Positions 11,570-21,490 of a DNA stretch of 64,000 nt are shown in pieces. The stretch comes from Erythrobasidium yunnanense (taxonomy: Eukaryota > Basidiomycota > Cystobasidiomycetes > Erythrobasidiales > Erythrobasidiaceae), in NCBI GenBank assembly GCA_001600175.1, contig BCJC01000004.1, positions 1,984,001 to 2,048,000 of the forward strand. Reading direction: 5' to 3'. Below the pieces are notes generated by a model. The model was given only the letters and a program-made list of their open reading frames with translations, did no database searches and was not told where the DNA came from. The translations under genes were made by a program, and so were the position numbers. Positions within the stretch are counted from its first letter, which is position 1. The number at the start of each line of letters is the position of its first letter.

Positions 11570-13196
11570 AGCTCACACCTACCTCTCTCTGTCTGGTTAT
11601 CGTCGTCCTCTTCCTTCGACAAAATAGCGTCAACGCGGATATTTCGCATCGTTTTTCCCCGTCTGGTTCTTCAATTTTCTCCTTTCTTTTGTCTGGTCGC
11701 AAGCCGTCATCTTTAACCTTCAAAGCACTCATCAATGACTCGGGCAACACTGTTCGCTTCATTGCGACAGACAGTAGCTAGTTTGCGGAAGAGTAGGATG
11801 GGAGACGTATCGGGAAAGCTAGTGATAGAAATGGAAATTTATGAAGAGAAGGATGGGTGGAGAACGCTTTGGATATACACCTTTTAGCCCTATTGTTGGA
11901 GAAGGGAGATGCGAAAGCTGGAATTCAACGTTTACTTTTTATGATTGGCGAGCCTTCTCTAGTGCAAGCTATTCCTTCTCTCTTCGCACGCTATTTCACC
12001 ACTTCCGGCCGCCCCTCAGTTTCACTAATGTCACGGATGATACTCATCCGACATGCTTTCTTATTGATGCCCTCCTGCTTTGACCACTCTGGATAATCCA
12101 CTAGCCGATTCTTTTGGGCACGTTGGGGTAAACTTGTCCAAGCGACAAGGAACCCTACTGTATTCCCTCTCCCTCTCTCTCTCGCTGAACTTTCTCAACA
12201 GCTCTGCACGACTGCAGCCTTTCTAGCCTCCGTCTACGGCCTCACCGGTTCCTGTCAACGCTCAATAACCTGATTCTCATCTGTCCTTCTCTACTTTGAG
12301 CGACAAGCTTGATTTACATCCATCAGAAAGCGTATTGTCCTTATCATTCCCAGCTATGCCGAGCAGTTAAGGGTTACTCGCTCTTTCCCGACAGGTTAGT
12401 ACACTTATTAGGCTAGGGTCTGTGATTCTCTGCTAACACAGTTATAACAAGTACTGCTTGCACTTGATGCCTTGGATAGATGGATGAGTCTGCCGTGATC
12501 TTTCTTGTATCGCTTTTCTAGCCCTTCCCAGCTTGTCTTTCCCGCATACATACATAAGTCACTTTGCTTTTCATATCGGCTTTCTCACACACCTTCTAAG
12601 ACATGAAAGACCTGCAAACTACTTATGCTTCGCACGCTCTGCCCTGCCCAAACAACGCGACATGCACTTCCGGCTTCCTCAGATGAAGGCACCGCTTGTC
12701 AAGCAAGGCCCTCTCGCGTGAAAGAAAGCGATGGAAGAAGCAAAGACAAGAGTGATAACTCAATGTCAAGAAAGCAATCTGTCCTTGTCCGTGTTCCTGT
12801 CCATCGTCGATTCATGCAGCAAAGTGAAAGAACAGCCTCCGTCCTTGGCTGGGCCAGATTGAAATGAGCGCTGACGATGGACGTTCATCTACTCATAAGC
12901 ACTTGTCTTTTTCTTTGTAGAGTTAGGAGAACGGTCTTCCTGCCCGCAAGAGAGCTCAGTCCTCGAGAGATCCCTGGCTGTCGACCCGCCGAACGAGCCC
13001 AAGCGAGCGAAATTACAGGCAAGAAAGGGAGGGCATTGCATTCTTGGGAGCAGACAACACAACACAGCTTGGACAGACGACAACTTGGACCGAGGACGAC
13101 GACTACGAAAATCAAGGACGATTACGCGATATCTCGTCAAAAATCAAGGCAGCACGGCTCGCCTGCTTGGCCAGTCCGGACAGGATTTGAGGCGCC
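11570..13196. other. Long 5' region of the following gene, with intron-like signals
   Basis: No protein-coding gene is supported. At 12395-12441 there is a complete 47-nt intron-like unit (GTTAGT donor, GCTAAC branch site, CACAG acceptor), and at 12911-12920 a strong acceptor TTCTTTGTAG. These suggest a spliced 5' UTR for the gene starting at 13197, or a non-coding transcript. Confidence 0.4.
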
Positions 13197-16100
13197 ATGA
13201 AGCTGTAGGTCGTACATCTACCTCTTCGCATATAGATATCGCTAACGTGCAACCCGTTGGCCAGCCTGCCTGCTTTCCTACAGCCTGGATCCTCGTCCTC
13301 CTCGTCCAGCACGCATCGCCGCAGGAAAACGCTCGATGCGACTACACGCCCTCCTCAGCCCATTTCTACGCTCTTCCCAAGTAGTAACAGCAACGGCGAG
13401 CTAGCTGTCCCTGCAAAAGCTGCGCTCGCAACCAGTCCCAGTCAAAGTAGTTTCATCAGTCAACCACCTGCCACGCCTTCATCCAACAATGCCGCTCCAG
13501 CGAACACGACTACACCACATAGATCGCAGTCTACGCTCGTCAAGCCACAGCCCGCGCCCAACGATGGAATGCGCACTCGGCGTAGATCACTGAGAAACCT
13601 ATTTGGTCTTCGACCCCAATTCGCATTTGAGCAGCAGAGTCACCCAGTCCCTGCTCTTCCAGATCTAGTCTATTCGCCTGCTTCTTCAGATACAGCTTCG
13701 TCGCCCGCTACATCGTTGGCAGCTAGCGACTCGGCAACAAGCAATAATTCCCCTTTGTCTGCTCTGTCTCCGCTCAAGAATGGGAAGGGTCCAGGTGAAA
13801 CTGCGCAGTATCATCGACAGCCTCCTGCACCACCATCGTCAGCAGCGGAAACAAGGCGAACGTCGGAGATTCATAGACTGTCGCTGGGCTTATCCACTCT
13901 GTCTGGAGAAGCGTACGAGAACCAGATGCTAAGATACACGACAGACACTTCCTCATCTTTCGAAAGCAAAACTTCATCTACATCCAGCGTAAATACGGTG
14001 AAAGCGGGTAAAGCGCTCGACAGTCCGCTATTGAAGCTATTCCCGAGAAGCACTGAAGGGCACGACGAGGATGGGTATGGATCAGATGGAGGTGACTCAG
14101 ATGAAGTGGGTACTGAAGAAGCATATGGGAAACCTTCAGAAGATGGGCACGCACTGCAGTCGTATAGCCAGCAGAATCGGAAAGAAGCACCTCTTCCACC
14201 TCTTCCTCCTATCCCAACGTCAGCTATACAGTTCCCAGCTACACTCTCTATAAATCTTACGAAAGTCAGCAATTCCTCCCCACCGAGCGCTATCAAGATG
14301 CCCTCTCCACGCTCCGCGACTTCAGCCGGCTCTTCGACCCGTGTACTAAGTCTAGGCGCCAAAGCGTGCCTTGACCTCACTTTATCAAGACTTCGGCCAG
14401 AACAACAAGCTTCGAGCGTGAAAGGACCCGAAGCGATTGGGGGCGGCTCGACTTCGCGAGTCTATCCTACTTCGAGCCGACTATACCTTCATCATCATGA
14501 GAAAGAGAGGAAGGTGAATAGGACGCTGTGTACGACGCTGCATCGTGCCAATATCGCATGGAGGCTAGAGTCGAGAAAACTGACGCTCATGGAGGAAGTA
14601 GAGCTGGATGGCCTCAAGAGACTGAGCGCAAAAGGAGATATGGTTAAGCCCGCTAGTCCGACGACGCTTGCTGCTGGAAATGATAGAGCAAGGAAAGATA
14701 TAGCTATCAAAGCTCTAAATGAGGCGGGTCCAGATGATATCTTGGTACACCCCAATGACAAGCAACACAACGGCGGAGAACAAACAACGATGCTGCTTAT
14801 CAAGACGGAGAAACTGAAGAGACAAGACACATTCATGAAAGCCCAAGTCCGAGCTTGGAGAACTTGGATTGAGCGAGATGCGTTCGAAGAGAGGAAGATC
14901 GTCATTCTGCTTGCGGAACATGCTGGTACTTCTACTGGGATAAGCGGCAGTGAGGCTATAATGACGGTTGTTAGACCTGTCGTGCCTCGACATGCCCACT
15001 CGCTGGAGCTTTCTGGAAGAGCGAAATGTCTAGCTGGCGTACAACCCTCTGTTTACGCGCTCAGGGGCCAAGCAGAAGTCGGGAAGTTGGAGAAACGCGT
15101 CCCGGCGCAGCCTTCATCTACGCCTTTACTGCCTCTCCAATCGGGCACAGCAACCTCCGCAAAGTATCTTGCGACGCAATCATCTACACGTCCATCGCTT
15201 TCAAGCTCCAGTTCCGCTCCCGCTATCTCTTCCTTATCTGGATCTACAAACACATCAGCTCCTTCTTCCTTTCCTCGTTCGTCTTCAGTCAAGGACACCC
15301 TCTCCACACCGTCCAAGCGGCCTATCAGTGATCTTCCACCCCAAACTGTAGTAGTGACACGACCTACACCTCCACGGCATTCTTCTCTCCCACCTTCAGC
15401 TGCTGTCGCTGTTTCGAGTTCTCCAGAAGCGCGGAACAAACGCGTTAGTCTGCTCAGTCGGATAGCGACGACCACAACCCGTCCTCCGAGAGAAGCTCCG
15501 CCTCAAAGACCCTGTTCGACCATGCTACCGTCTCCAGCGAACGACCGTCCGCAAAGACAGATTTCGGCACATGAGAGGTCGCAGAGCGCTTCTGTGACCT
15601 TGGATATAGGCCGGGATGGGGAAGCAGAAGATGAAGATGAGATGCCGCTTGCGTACTGGCGAGATCGACAGAGCATGGTTTCCGATGGCTCCTCGTCATC
15701 TACTTCAGATAAGGGCAAGGGCAAGCGCTTCTCCACCATCTCTAACAATAGCAATAAACAGCCTTCGCCCATCTCGCCAGCCAATCGACAATCGCTCCTC
15801 GTCCCACCTATGCCGACAAAACAGCCACGACAGCGTATCTCCAGCTCCACCTCAAACAGCAATATCAGCCAAAACGCCGAAGTAGCAGCACTGCAGGCTG
15901 AGATTGCAGCACTGAAAGCGGCACAGGCGAAGACGCTGCAGAATCAGAAGGAGATGGAGAGGATGAAGGAAGCGGAGTTTGCAAGGATGAAGGAGGAGAG
16001 GCTGAAAGCTTCTATACGAGAAGAGACGGCGAGGAAGGAGAAGGAAGAGGAAGAAACCAGGAAGAAGCGGGTATGTGGAGGTATCTATACCGTGCGACAT

Positions 16101-17023
16101 GTAGGCTGATCCGCGTGTTTTGTGATCAGGACGAACGCAAAAAATGGGAAGACCACCGTCGGCGCTCAGCAATGCTCGAACACCAGCAGAAGGAGCAAGA
16201 CAAAGCAGAAGAAGAGGCTCGTCGGCGGTCAAGCTATATGCCTTCAGGCATGCCAGGCTACCCACCTCCCGAGTCACATCGGCAATCTATCCTCTTTCCC
16301 GCTGCTTCTCCTCCACAGCTCTATCAGCCTCAACCTATCTATCCTATCGGTCCTGCAATGCAACAGCATCAACAACCTTTCGTGCACCCGATGTTTTACG
16401 CAGCTTCTGGCGGTATGCCAATGCATCAATACCAGCCGCAGAATACCTTCATACACCCCAATGCAATGATGTCTGCTCCAAATCTGTCATACATGCCGAA
16501 TGGCCAGATGACTCCGCCATATCCTCTTTCTTTCACTCCGCCAGCTACGCCTCCTCGCTATCCTAGTCCGCGCAGAGATAGTCCAAACAGGCTGTCTGGA
16601 CACTCTTTCTCGTCAAATGAAGATTCAGCTGCAGGCGGTCCTTTGAAAGATAAAAGGAGATCTAGCTACCTACCGGCTTCACAGTCAACGGGCAAGATGT
16701 CGGAACTTTTGCAGCTAGCTCAGCAATTCGAGTCGGAAGACCAAGATAGAGAGCCAAACTTCAGTCCAGATGGCCTTATTCAGCAAGCTACTTTTCATGA
16801 ACAACTTATCAATCCGCGAGCCATGCTTGCTCGAAGTCAGGGGAGATCAGCTTCGTATGACAGCAGTCAGTCAATGAACGAGCTGTCGAAAAGTAGAGGA
16901 AGGAACCAGGCTGTTCCTGCTCCCATCCTGAGAAGTATGAGCAGCGATCCCAGAAACGCTCAGCGCGGCTCCAGGGCATTCCTCGATATTCCGGCACAGC
17001 GCAAGAGCGTAGTATTTGCGTAG
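13197..17023 (+). CDS. Large Ser/Pro-rich protein with C-terminal coiled coil, unknown function
   Basis: Three exons: an 8-nt first coding exon (13197-13204, MKL split by a 60-nt intron with a GCTAAC branch site), 13265-16070 and 16130-17023. They join in frame to 1,235 residues. The protein is rich in Ser, Pro, Thr and Gln. A more ordered central part (about residues 400-580) is followed by a charged coiled coil near residues 875-980 (repeated EMERMKEAEFARMKEER-type heptads running across the second intron), and then a Tyr/Pro/Gln-rich tail. No catalytic domain is visible. The layout suggests a scaffold or cytoskeleton/polarity-associated protein, which is inference only. The tiny first exon was chosen because the frame upstream of 13265 has no in-frame ATG. 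Confidence 0.8.
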
Positions 17024-17328
17024 TTATCACTTCGTACATAGATTACAAGATCATAATCCAGCTTTATCCATAGCAGATCGCATCTCTGGATAAAATCCAC
17101 CCCATAGTCACATCGTCAATAGTAGCCTGCAACTTGGGGATATACGGGTCATTCGTTGTCGTTGTCAATAGCATAGCTGCTAAACATCTTCAGCAAACTC
17201 ATCATGTGTCGAGATGATAATCATTCCTTTTCTATGGCTACAGGCAGCTGGTCAATCTGATGCTACAAGGTATGGTCCCTTTGCTCTGGTTGTTTTTCCT
17301 TCCCTCCATACTCGCGGAGCGTAGCTTT
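17024..17328. other. Convergent 3' intergenic region
   Basis: This is the region between two convergent genes. No gene or strong structure is seen. Confidence 0.5.
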
Positions 17329-17884
17329 CTAGCAGAGGAAGTCCACTCTGCAGGAGCCGGTCTGTCGAGTCACATAGTTGATTTCCTGGCCGTTATCCAC
17401 GGTACCTTCATAATATTGACCGCTGTTGGTGTCGTAAACGGAGCAAGACTCGTAGCCTGCTCCTCCCGACGACTTGCTCACTGGGAGAAGCAGTTAAAGT
17501 CAATACGGGACTGTGCCGCCCTTTCGCGCCCGCAGACTTACTTTTGATCTCGATGGGGTCGCCGTAGCCCTGGTACTGATCTCCGAGCCATTCCTCAGGT
17601 TGCCATGTCCTGTCATAAGGTGGAGCAGTCTGAGCAGCGTGCTGATCGTCTTCGGCCATTCGTGTGTCGCCTCGGTAGATACCCATGTACTTTGTGACAG
17701 ATGTAAAGCCTGCCTGGCCAGGCCCGTTGCCAGCGTTGTCGATAGACATTGAGAACGCGACATAGCAGTTCTGTATGGGATGGTCCTGACGCTTGGCTAT
17801 AGCCGCATCAGGAGCTACAGGAGCTCCAGATACATACGCAGCTAGTATAGCTAGAGTGAAGGATGTAGCAACGGATCTGAACAT
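17329..17884 (-). CDS. Small secreted cysteine-containing protein, effector-like
   Basis: Two exons (17884-17542, 17456-17329) with an 85-nt intron give 156 residues. A clear signal peptide (MFRSVATSFTLAILAAYVSG) is followed by a short propeptide ending Lys-Arg, a likely Kex2 site. The mature part has four cysteines, two of them near the C terminus (GSC, and the final residue FLC), which suits two disulfides. There is no known domain: tyrosine- and glycine-rich central sequence, then QYYEGTVDNGQEINYVTRQTG. Size, secretion signal and cysteine pattern resemble fungal small secreted proteins, but a host-interaction role is unproven. The gene is isolated by nearly 1 kb of empty sequence upstream. 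Confidence 0.75.
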
Positions 17885-18883
17885 GATACTGATTGCAGCG
17901 ATTTTATCGAAAAATATGTATGGAGAATGGAGGGTGGTGGGAGAAGAGAGAAGAGGAGGATGTAGTGTTTGTAAAATAGAAGGAAGTCAAGATGTATCCG
18001 TGGAGGCACCCTTATGTACTGTGGGCTACCCATGGCGAACTGGCTGTCACGTCCCTAGCGGAAGCGATCAAGTGCATCTGACGTCGACTAGCTTCGAATT
18101 TCATGTGGTATATGGATGCCGTCTCATTGAGGTTCGAGAAAGGTATCATCAGAAGGTCTCATGATATGGGCGGTCCGAGTTCACCGGTGGAGAAAAGTAC
18201 GAGATGGCCGAGTAGACTGAACCTTCCTGCGGGCCTTGCACATGTATCTGCTCTCTTCTCTTATCTGATAGGGTAATCGCTAGCTACGATTTGCCAACCG
18301 TTCCTGGACTATCCAAAAATGTTCAGGCACAGACAACAAAGTTTGATAGATCTGGTCCGGGCCGCTGAGGCGAGGATGAAGCAAAGATGACGATGGGGCC
18401 TTCAGTATGGGGCAGTATGTGCCTACGTCCGCTGACGTTGGGCTCCGCTGATTAAACGGAGTCACTTCCTGGTGGCCAATCTCGACCTATCAGATGCTTG
18501 CGTAAAGTCAGGAAAGCGTTCACTTCGTATGAGGTAGTCTGTTCCCAGATGCTCCTTCCAGAGGAGAACCACGTTTCGGAGTTCGGCTGCCCTTTCTATC
18601 GAGACGTATGAATAGCCCTGATGGTGGGATCGCGCCAAGCAGCACTCTTTCGATTTATCGCGAGAATGGAAGAGTGCCGCGGGCTCATAGTCGTAACGTA
18701 TTCTGCGCGGTATACGTTATAAGAGAAATGTCTGGCAGAGCGAATCGGAGTTCTTACTCTAACCGATACTGACTCGCGGAGATAGCAAGTAACGACGAGT
18801 GTTGAGGGAGCTAATCGCTTACACGCACGTACAACATTGCGATCAGGCGCTCCATTCGCGCTCACCTCGCCTCTCCTCGAACT
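17885..18883. other. Gene-poor stretch
   Basis: Nearly 1 kb with only short frames lacking motifs. Part must be the promoter of the minus-strand secreted protein gene ending at 17884. Confidence 0.5.
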
Positions 18884-19525
18884 TCACTTGCCCAGTCTCG
18901 GCTGTCTACACTCTGAGTCTTCTTCGCCAGTGGGGTGTCCGGATATTGACGAGATGGAAGAGCTGGTCGACTGCTTGCGTTTCTTAGGCTTGTCCGTTGA
19001 TCCCCTTCGACTAGCGATCTTGGTTGATCGTTGCACGCTGGTCGGAGTGGTAGGAACAGAAGGAAGAGGTGCAGATAGGTGTAGAATCCGTCTTGTGGTC
19101 GCAACCTTCTCCTTGTAGCGCTTTATGGCAGGATCGTCGACCCTGACTTTCACCGATCCCCGCCTCCGCAGGCTCAAGAGCCATGGTCTGACTCCACCTC
19201 GACCTGTTATGATCTCAACGCATCCAATGTCGAACCCGACTTGCTCCCATAGTTGCCATGGGTCCAGAGGTTCATCCTTTTTGCCGATGGACAGATGCCA
19301 AGATGCCATTCGACCGATTGCATCGGTATTGCTTGATGGTCTGCTTGAGTTTGAGTAGTTTGTACAGATCTCGTATAGATTGCATGCATTCTGCAGTGAG
19401 CTGCCACCGTACGGAACGTCGACAGCGAATGTATGATAGTTGCCTCGCACTTGTCCTTGTGCTCGAAGCGCATCTTTGGCTCGTACGGTCAAGCCATTGT
19501 CGACCGTGTAGACTTCGAGATCCAT
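18884..19525 (-). CDS. Unknown protein with PW-x-LWE-x-x-x-FDI domain and C-terminal NLS
   Basis: A single-exon frame of 213 residues from an ATG. The conserved block runs from about residue 90 to 125: DPWQLWEQVGFDIGCVEIITG, then RPWLLSLRRR. The C-terminal third is basic and serine-rich with KPKKRKQ (about residues 179-185), a classical nuclear localisation signal. There is no signal peptide. The same block recurs in the neighbouring degenerate copy at 19824-20243, so the family exists in at least two local copies. I do not recognise the family. A nuclear location is inferred from the NLS only. Confidence 0.6.
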   Translation of the reverse strand: MDLEVYTVDNGLTVRAKDALRAQGQVRGNYHTFAVDVPYGGSSLQNACNLYEICTNYSNSSRPSSNTDAIGRMASWHLSIGKKDEPLDPWQLWEQVGFDIGCVEIITGRGGVRPWLLSLRRRGSVKVRVDDPAIKRYKEKVATTRRILHLSAPLPSVPTTPTSVQRSTKIASRRGSTDKPKKRKQSTSSSISSISGHPTGEEDSECRQPRLGK

Positions 19526-19823
19526 TGCGGCCGGCTGAAGATCCGATAACTGCGTTGCTGGTATGTGGGAGGGCTTGGTGAGCAGAAGTGTATGTTCCGC
19601 TTAAGGTTTATGTAGTTCGTGTTGATGTAAAGCTAAGATACAGGCAGATGCCAGCGACGGAGGGGGCCACTCTGCCATTGTGAAGGGAAAGAAAGGCGAT
19701 TTATAGGGGTCCATGGGAAAGGGAGGAATTGTCTAGAAGATCCAGTAGAAGTAAGTGATACAACGTGAGACGATTACGATCCAAGCAGGGAAAGCGCTGC
19801 AGCCGAGCTGACATCTGTCGTCC

Positions 19824-20412
19824 TCAAACCGATTTCCAGAAGTCCTTGAAGAAGCCTTTCCTCCCTGAGCTACCCTTGAGGGTCTGACTCGAGCCAGCTG
19901 TAGCTATTGAAGCTACCTCAACTGCAGTTCCATCCTTCTCTGACAGCAGCGTGTCTTTTTCCCCGCTCAATGAGCTGCTTGTGGAGGCTAGAGGCACTTC
20001 AGAGAGCGAAGCTTGTATGATGTGTTTGGCTTCTTGAACTCTTCTGTCATAGGAAGCCTTTGCAGCTTGCTCTTCTCGGATGACGTCGGCATCTCGCCTG
20101 CGGTAGTTCAGGAGCCAGGGTTTGCTTCCTCTAGGTCCTGTTATTATCTCAATCTTTGTAATGTCAAAGTGGAGTCGCTCCCATAGATTCCAAGGAAAAC
20201 CTATGTCATTTATTTTGTAGCGGCGATTCGCCGCGTTGAAGAATCATCTTGGTCTATTTAGGTTTGATAAGCGCATATGGTCTAGTCAGATTGAGTGGAA
20301 GTTTAAAGTATTCAAGCTGAGCAGTATGTCGCATTCTCAGCCTTCTGTCTTTTTGTTTTTGCGCGGCGATTCGCCGCGTTGAAGAAGAATGATCGATTAT
20401 TCTGAGGAGCAT
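19824..20412 (-). pseudogene. Degenerate paralog of the 18884-19525 gene, overlain by the palindrome array
   Basis: The frame 20243-19824 (139 codons, no in-frame ATG before the homologous block) encodes FPWNLWERLHFDITKIEIITG and KPWLLNYRRR, a clear match to the sister gene. A stop precedes it at 20246-20244. Upstream, in another frame (20412-20254, 52 residues from an ATG), the segment ending NLTRPYALIKPK resembles the sister's NSSRP region by eye. This implies the 5' half of the gene is broken by a stop and a frame change, or is split by an intron I cannot define. The first palindrome falls exactly where the two homologous segments should meet and is read as NAANRRY. The C-terminal tail lacks the sister's basic NLS. 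Confidence 0.45.
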
Positions 20413-21117
20413 TTTGTATAGTCAGGGTTGTATATTCAGGGTTGAGTGTAATGCGTCAGAAAGTGCATGTCTGAGAGACCTTCTTGATCGTTTGGATTGG
20501 CGGCGAATCGCCGCGTGTCAGATTACACCGGTGTTTACTCTGGTCGAATTCTGCACAGAGTATTTCAGCTGAATAGTCAGAACACAAGGAGGAAATGTTG
20601 TACATTCCGTGAGATTATTCGCTGTCGTCTTACGGCGGCAATTCGCCGCATCAGCAGGATAGGGGCATGCTTGGAAAGGAGTTAGGAGGTGAAGGGTACT
20701 TCGGGCGCGTTTGAAAATGAAATATGGTAGTTAGTATGATTAACTAGCGGCTCCCGCCGCAAATCATGTATGAGAAGTACGTTTCTGCTATTTCCGAAGA
20801 GCCTCTTGTTTGTTGTTTGGTGTTTGGGTCTGGAATTTTCAAATCACGTGACACAGGACCTGAGGTAGAGGGCGGCGAAAGCCGCTGGAGGAAGCCGCCA
20901 GTATTCTACGTCGAATACAAGCGATATTTAGGCCCGACTACCAACAGCGTTTGCAGATTGATTATGGCAGGACAGGATTTTAGCAAAGCGGCGAATCGCC
21001 GCCAAAGTATGCATCAAGCTTTCAATACCACCTTTCAATATTCATCCTGAATAGCAGCGGTAATTCAAGACTGAATACTGAAAAAGTCCCTGGGCCGACG
21101 AAGCGGCGATTCGCCGC
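20220..21117. repeat. Array of eight regularly spaced GC-rich palindromes
   Basis: Eight copies of an odd palindrome with 7-base arms around one base (GCGGCGA-A/T-TCGCCGC) start at 20220, 20363, 20501, 20635, 20747, 20872, 20988 and 21103. The spacings are 143, 138, 134, 112, 125, 116 and 115 bases. Copies 1, 2 and 8 read GCGGCGATTCGCCGC and copies 3 and 7 the complement form. Copy 4 has one change. Copies 5 (GCGGCTCCCGCCGC) and 6 (GCGGCGAAAGCCGC) are 14 bases long and less exact. All eight keep CGG-N6/7-CCG, the inverted-triplet form bound by Zn2Cys6 regulators. Spacers are AT-rich and mostly unlike one another. I saw no copy elsewhere in the window. It is not a CRISPR: repeats are short, palindromic and in a nuclear genome. 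Confidence 0.85.
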
Positions 21118-21490
21118 ATTGCATAATGACCTCTTGTTGCAAGTAAGCTGGCCTTAGAATGCCAGGTCTCGCTCGGCAGGAAGGAAAGATGCAAACGATC
21201 CAAACCTCAGAGATGCTGGCCCTGACCACAAGTACTACTATGCTCCCATGGCAAGCGGAACGCACTGAGAAGATTCCTATACCGTTTCCTGCTACACATT
21301 CGCATCTCCCTCACACTTTCAATCCTGTCCTGACCTGGCATCAGCGGCCGGTACTACTAGCTACAGCTGAGGCATGTTTTCATGATTCAGTTTCATTTAT
21401 CGACGTTGGCAAACCTGAAAGTTTCGTGTATAAGGACCTGGGCGTCTAGGCAAAGACCTGCGATGCGAAGCGCTTCAGCAATGTCACAGC
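21118..21490. other. Intergenic region between the palindrome array and the monooxygenase gene
   Basis: No gene is supported; a 96-codon plus-strand frame lacks recognisable features. Confidence 0.45.

Noticed and set aside
13257-16109. Gene start at 13257
   Set aside because: The codon there is TTG inside an intron. The ATG at 13197 with a 60-nt intron gives a proper start.
20220-21117. CRISPR array
   Set aside because: Repeats are 14-15 base palindromes, spacers are 100-130 bases, and the context is a eukaryotic nuclear genome without cas genes.
20220-21117. Nuclear copy of mitochondrial DNA with GC clusters
   Set aside because: Spacers are AT-rich but not to the degree of fungal mitochondrial spacers, and part of the array overlaps a nuclear gene copy. 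No mitochondrial gene is seen.
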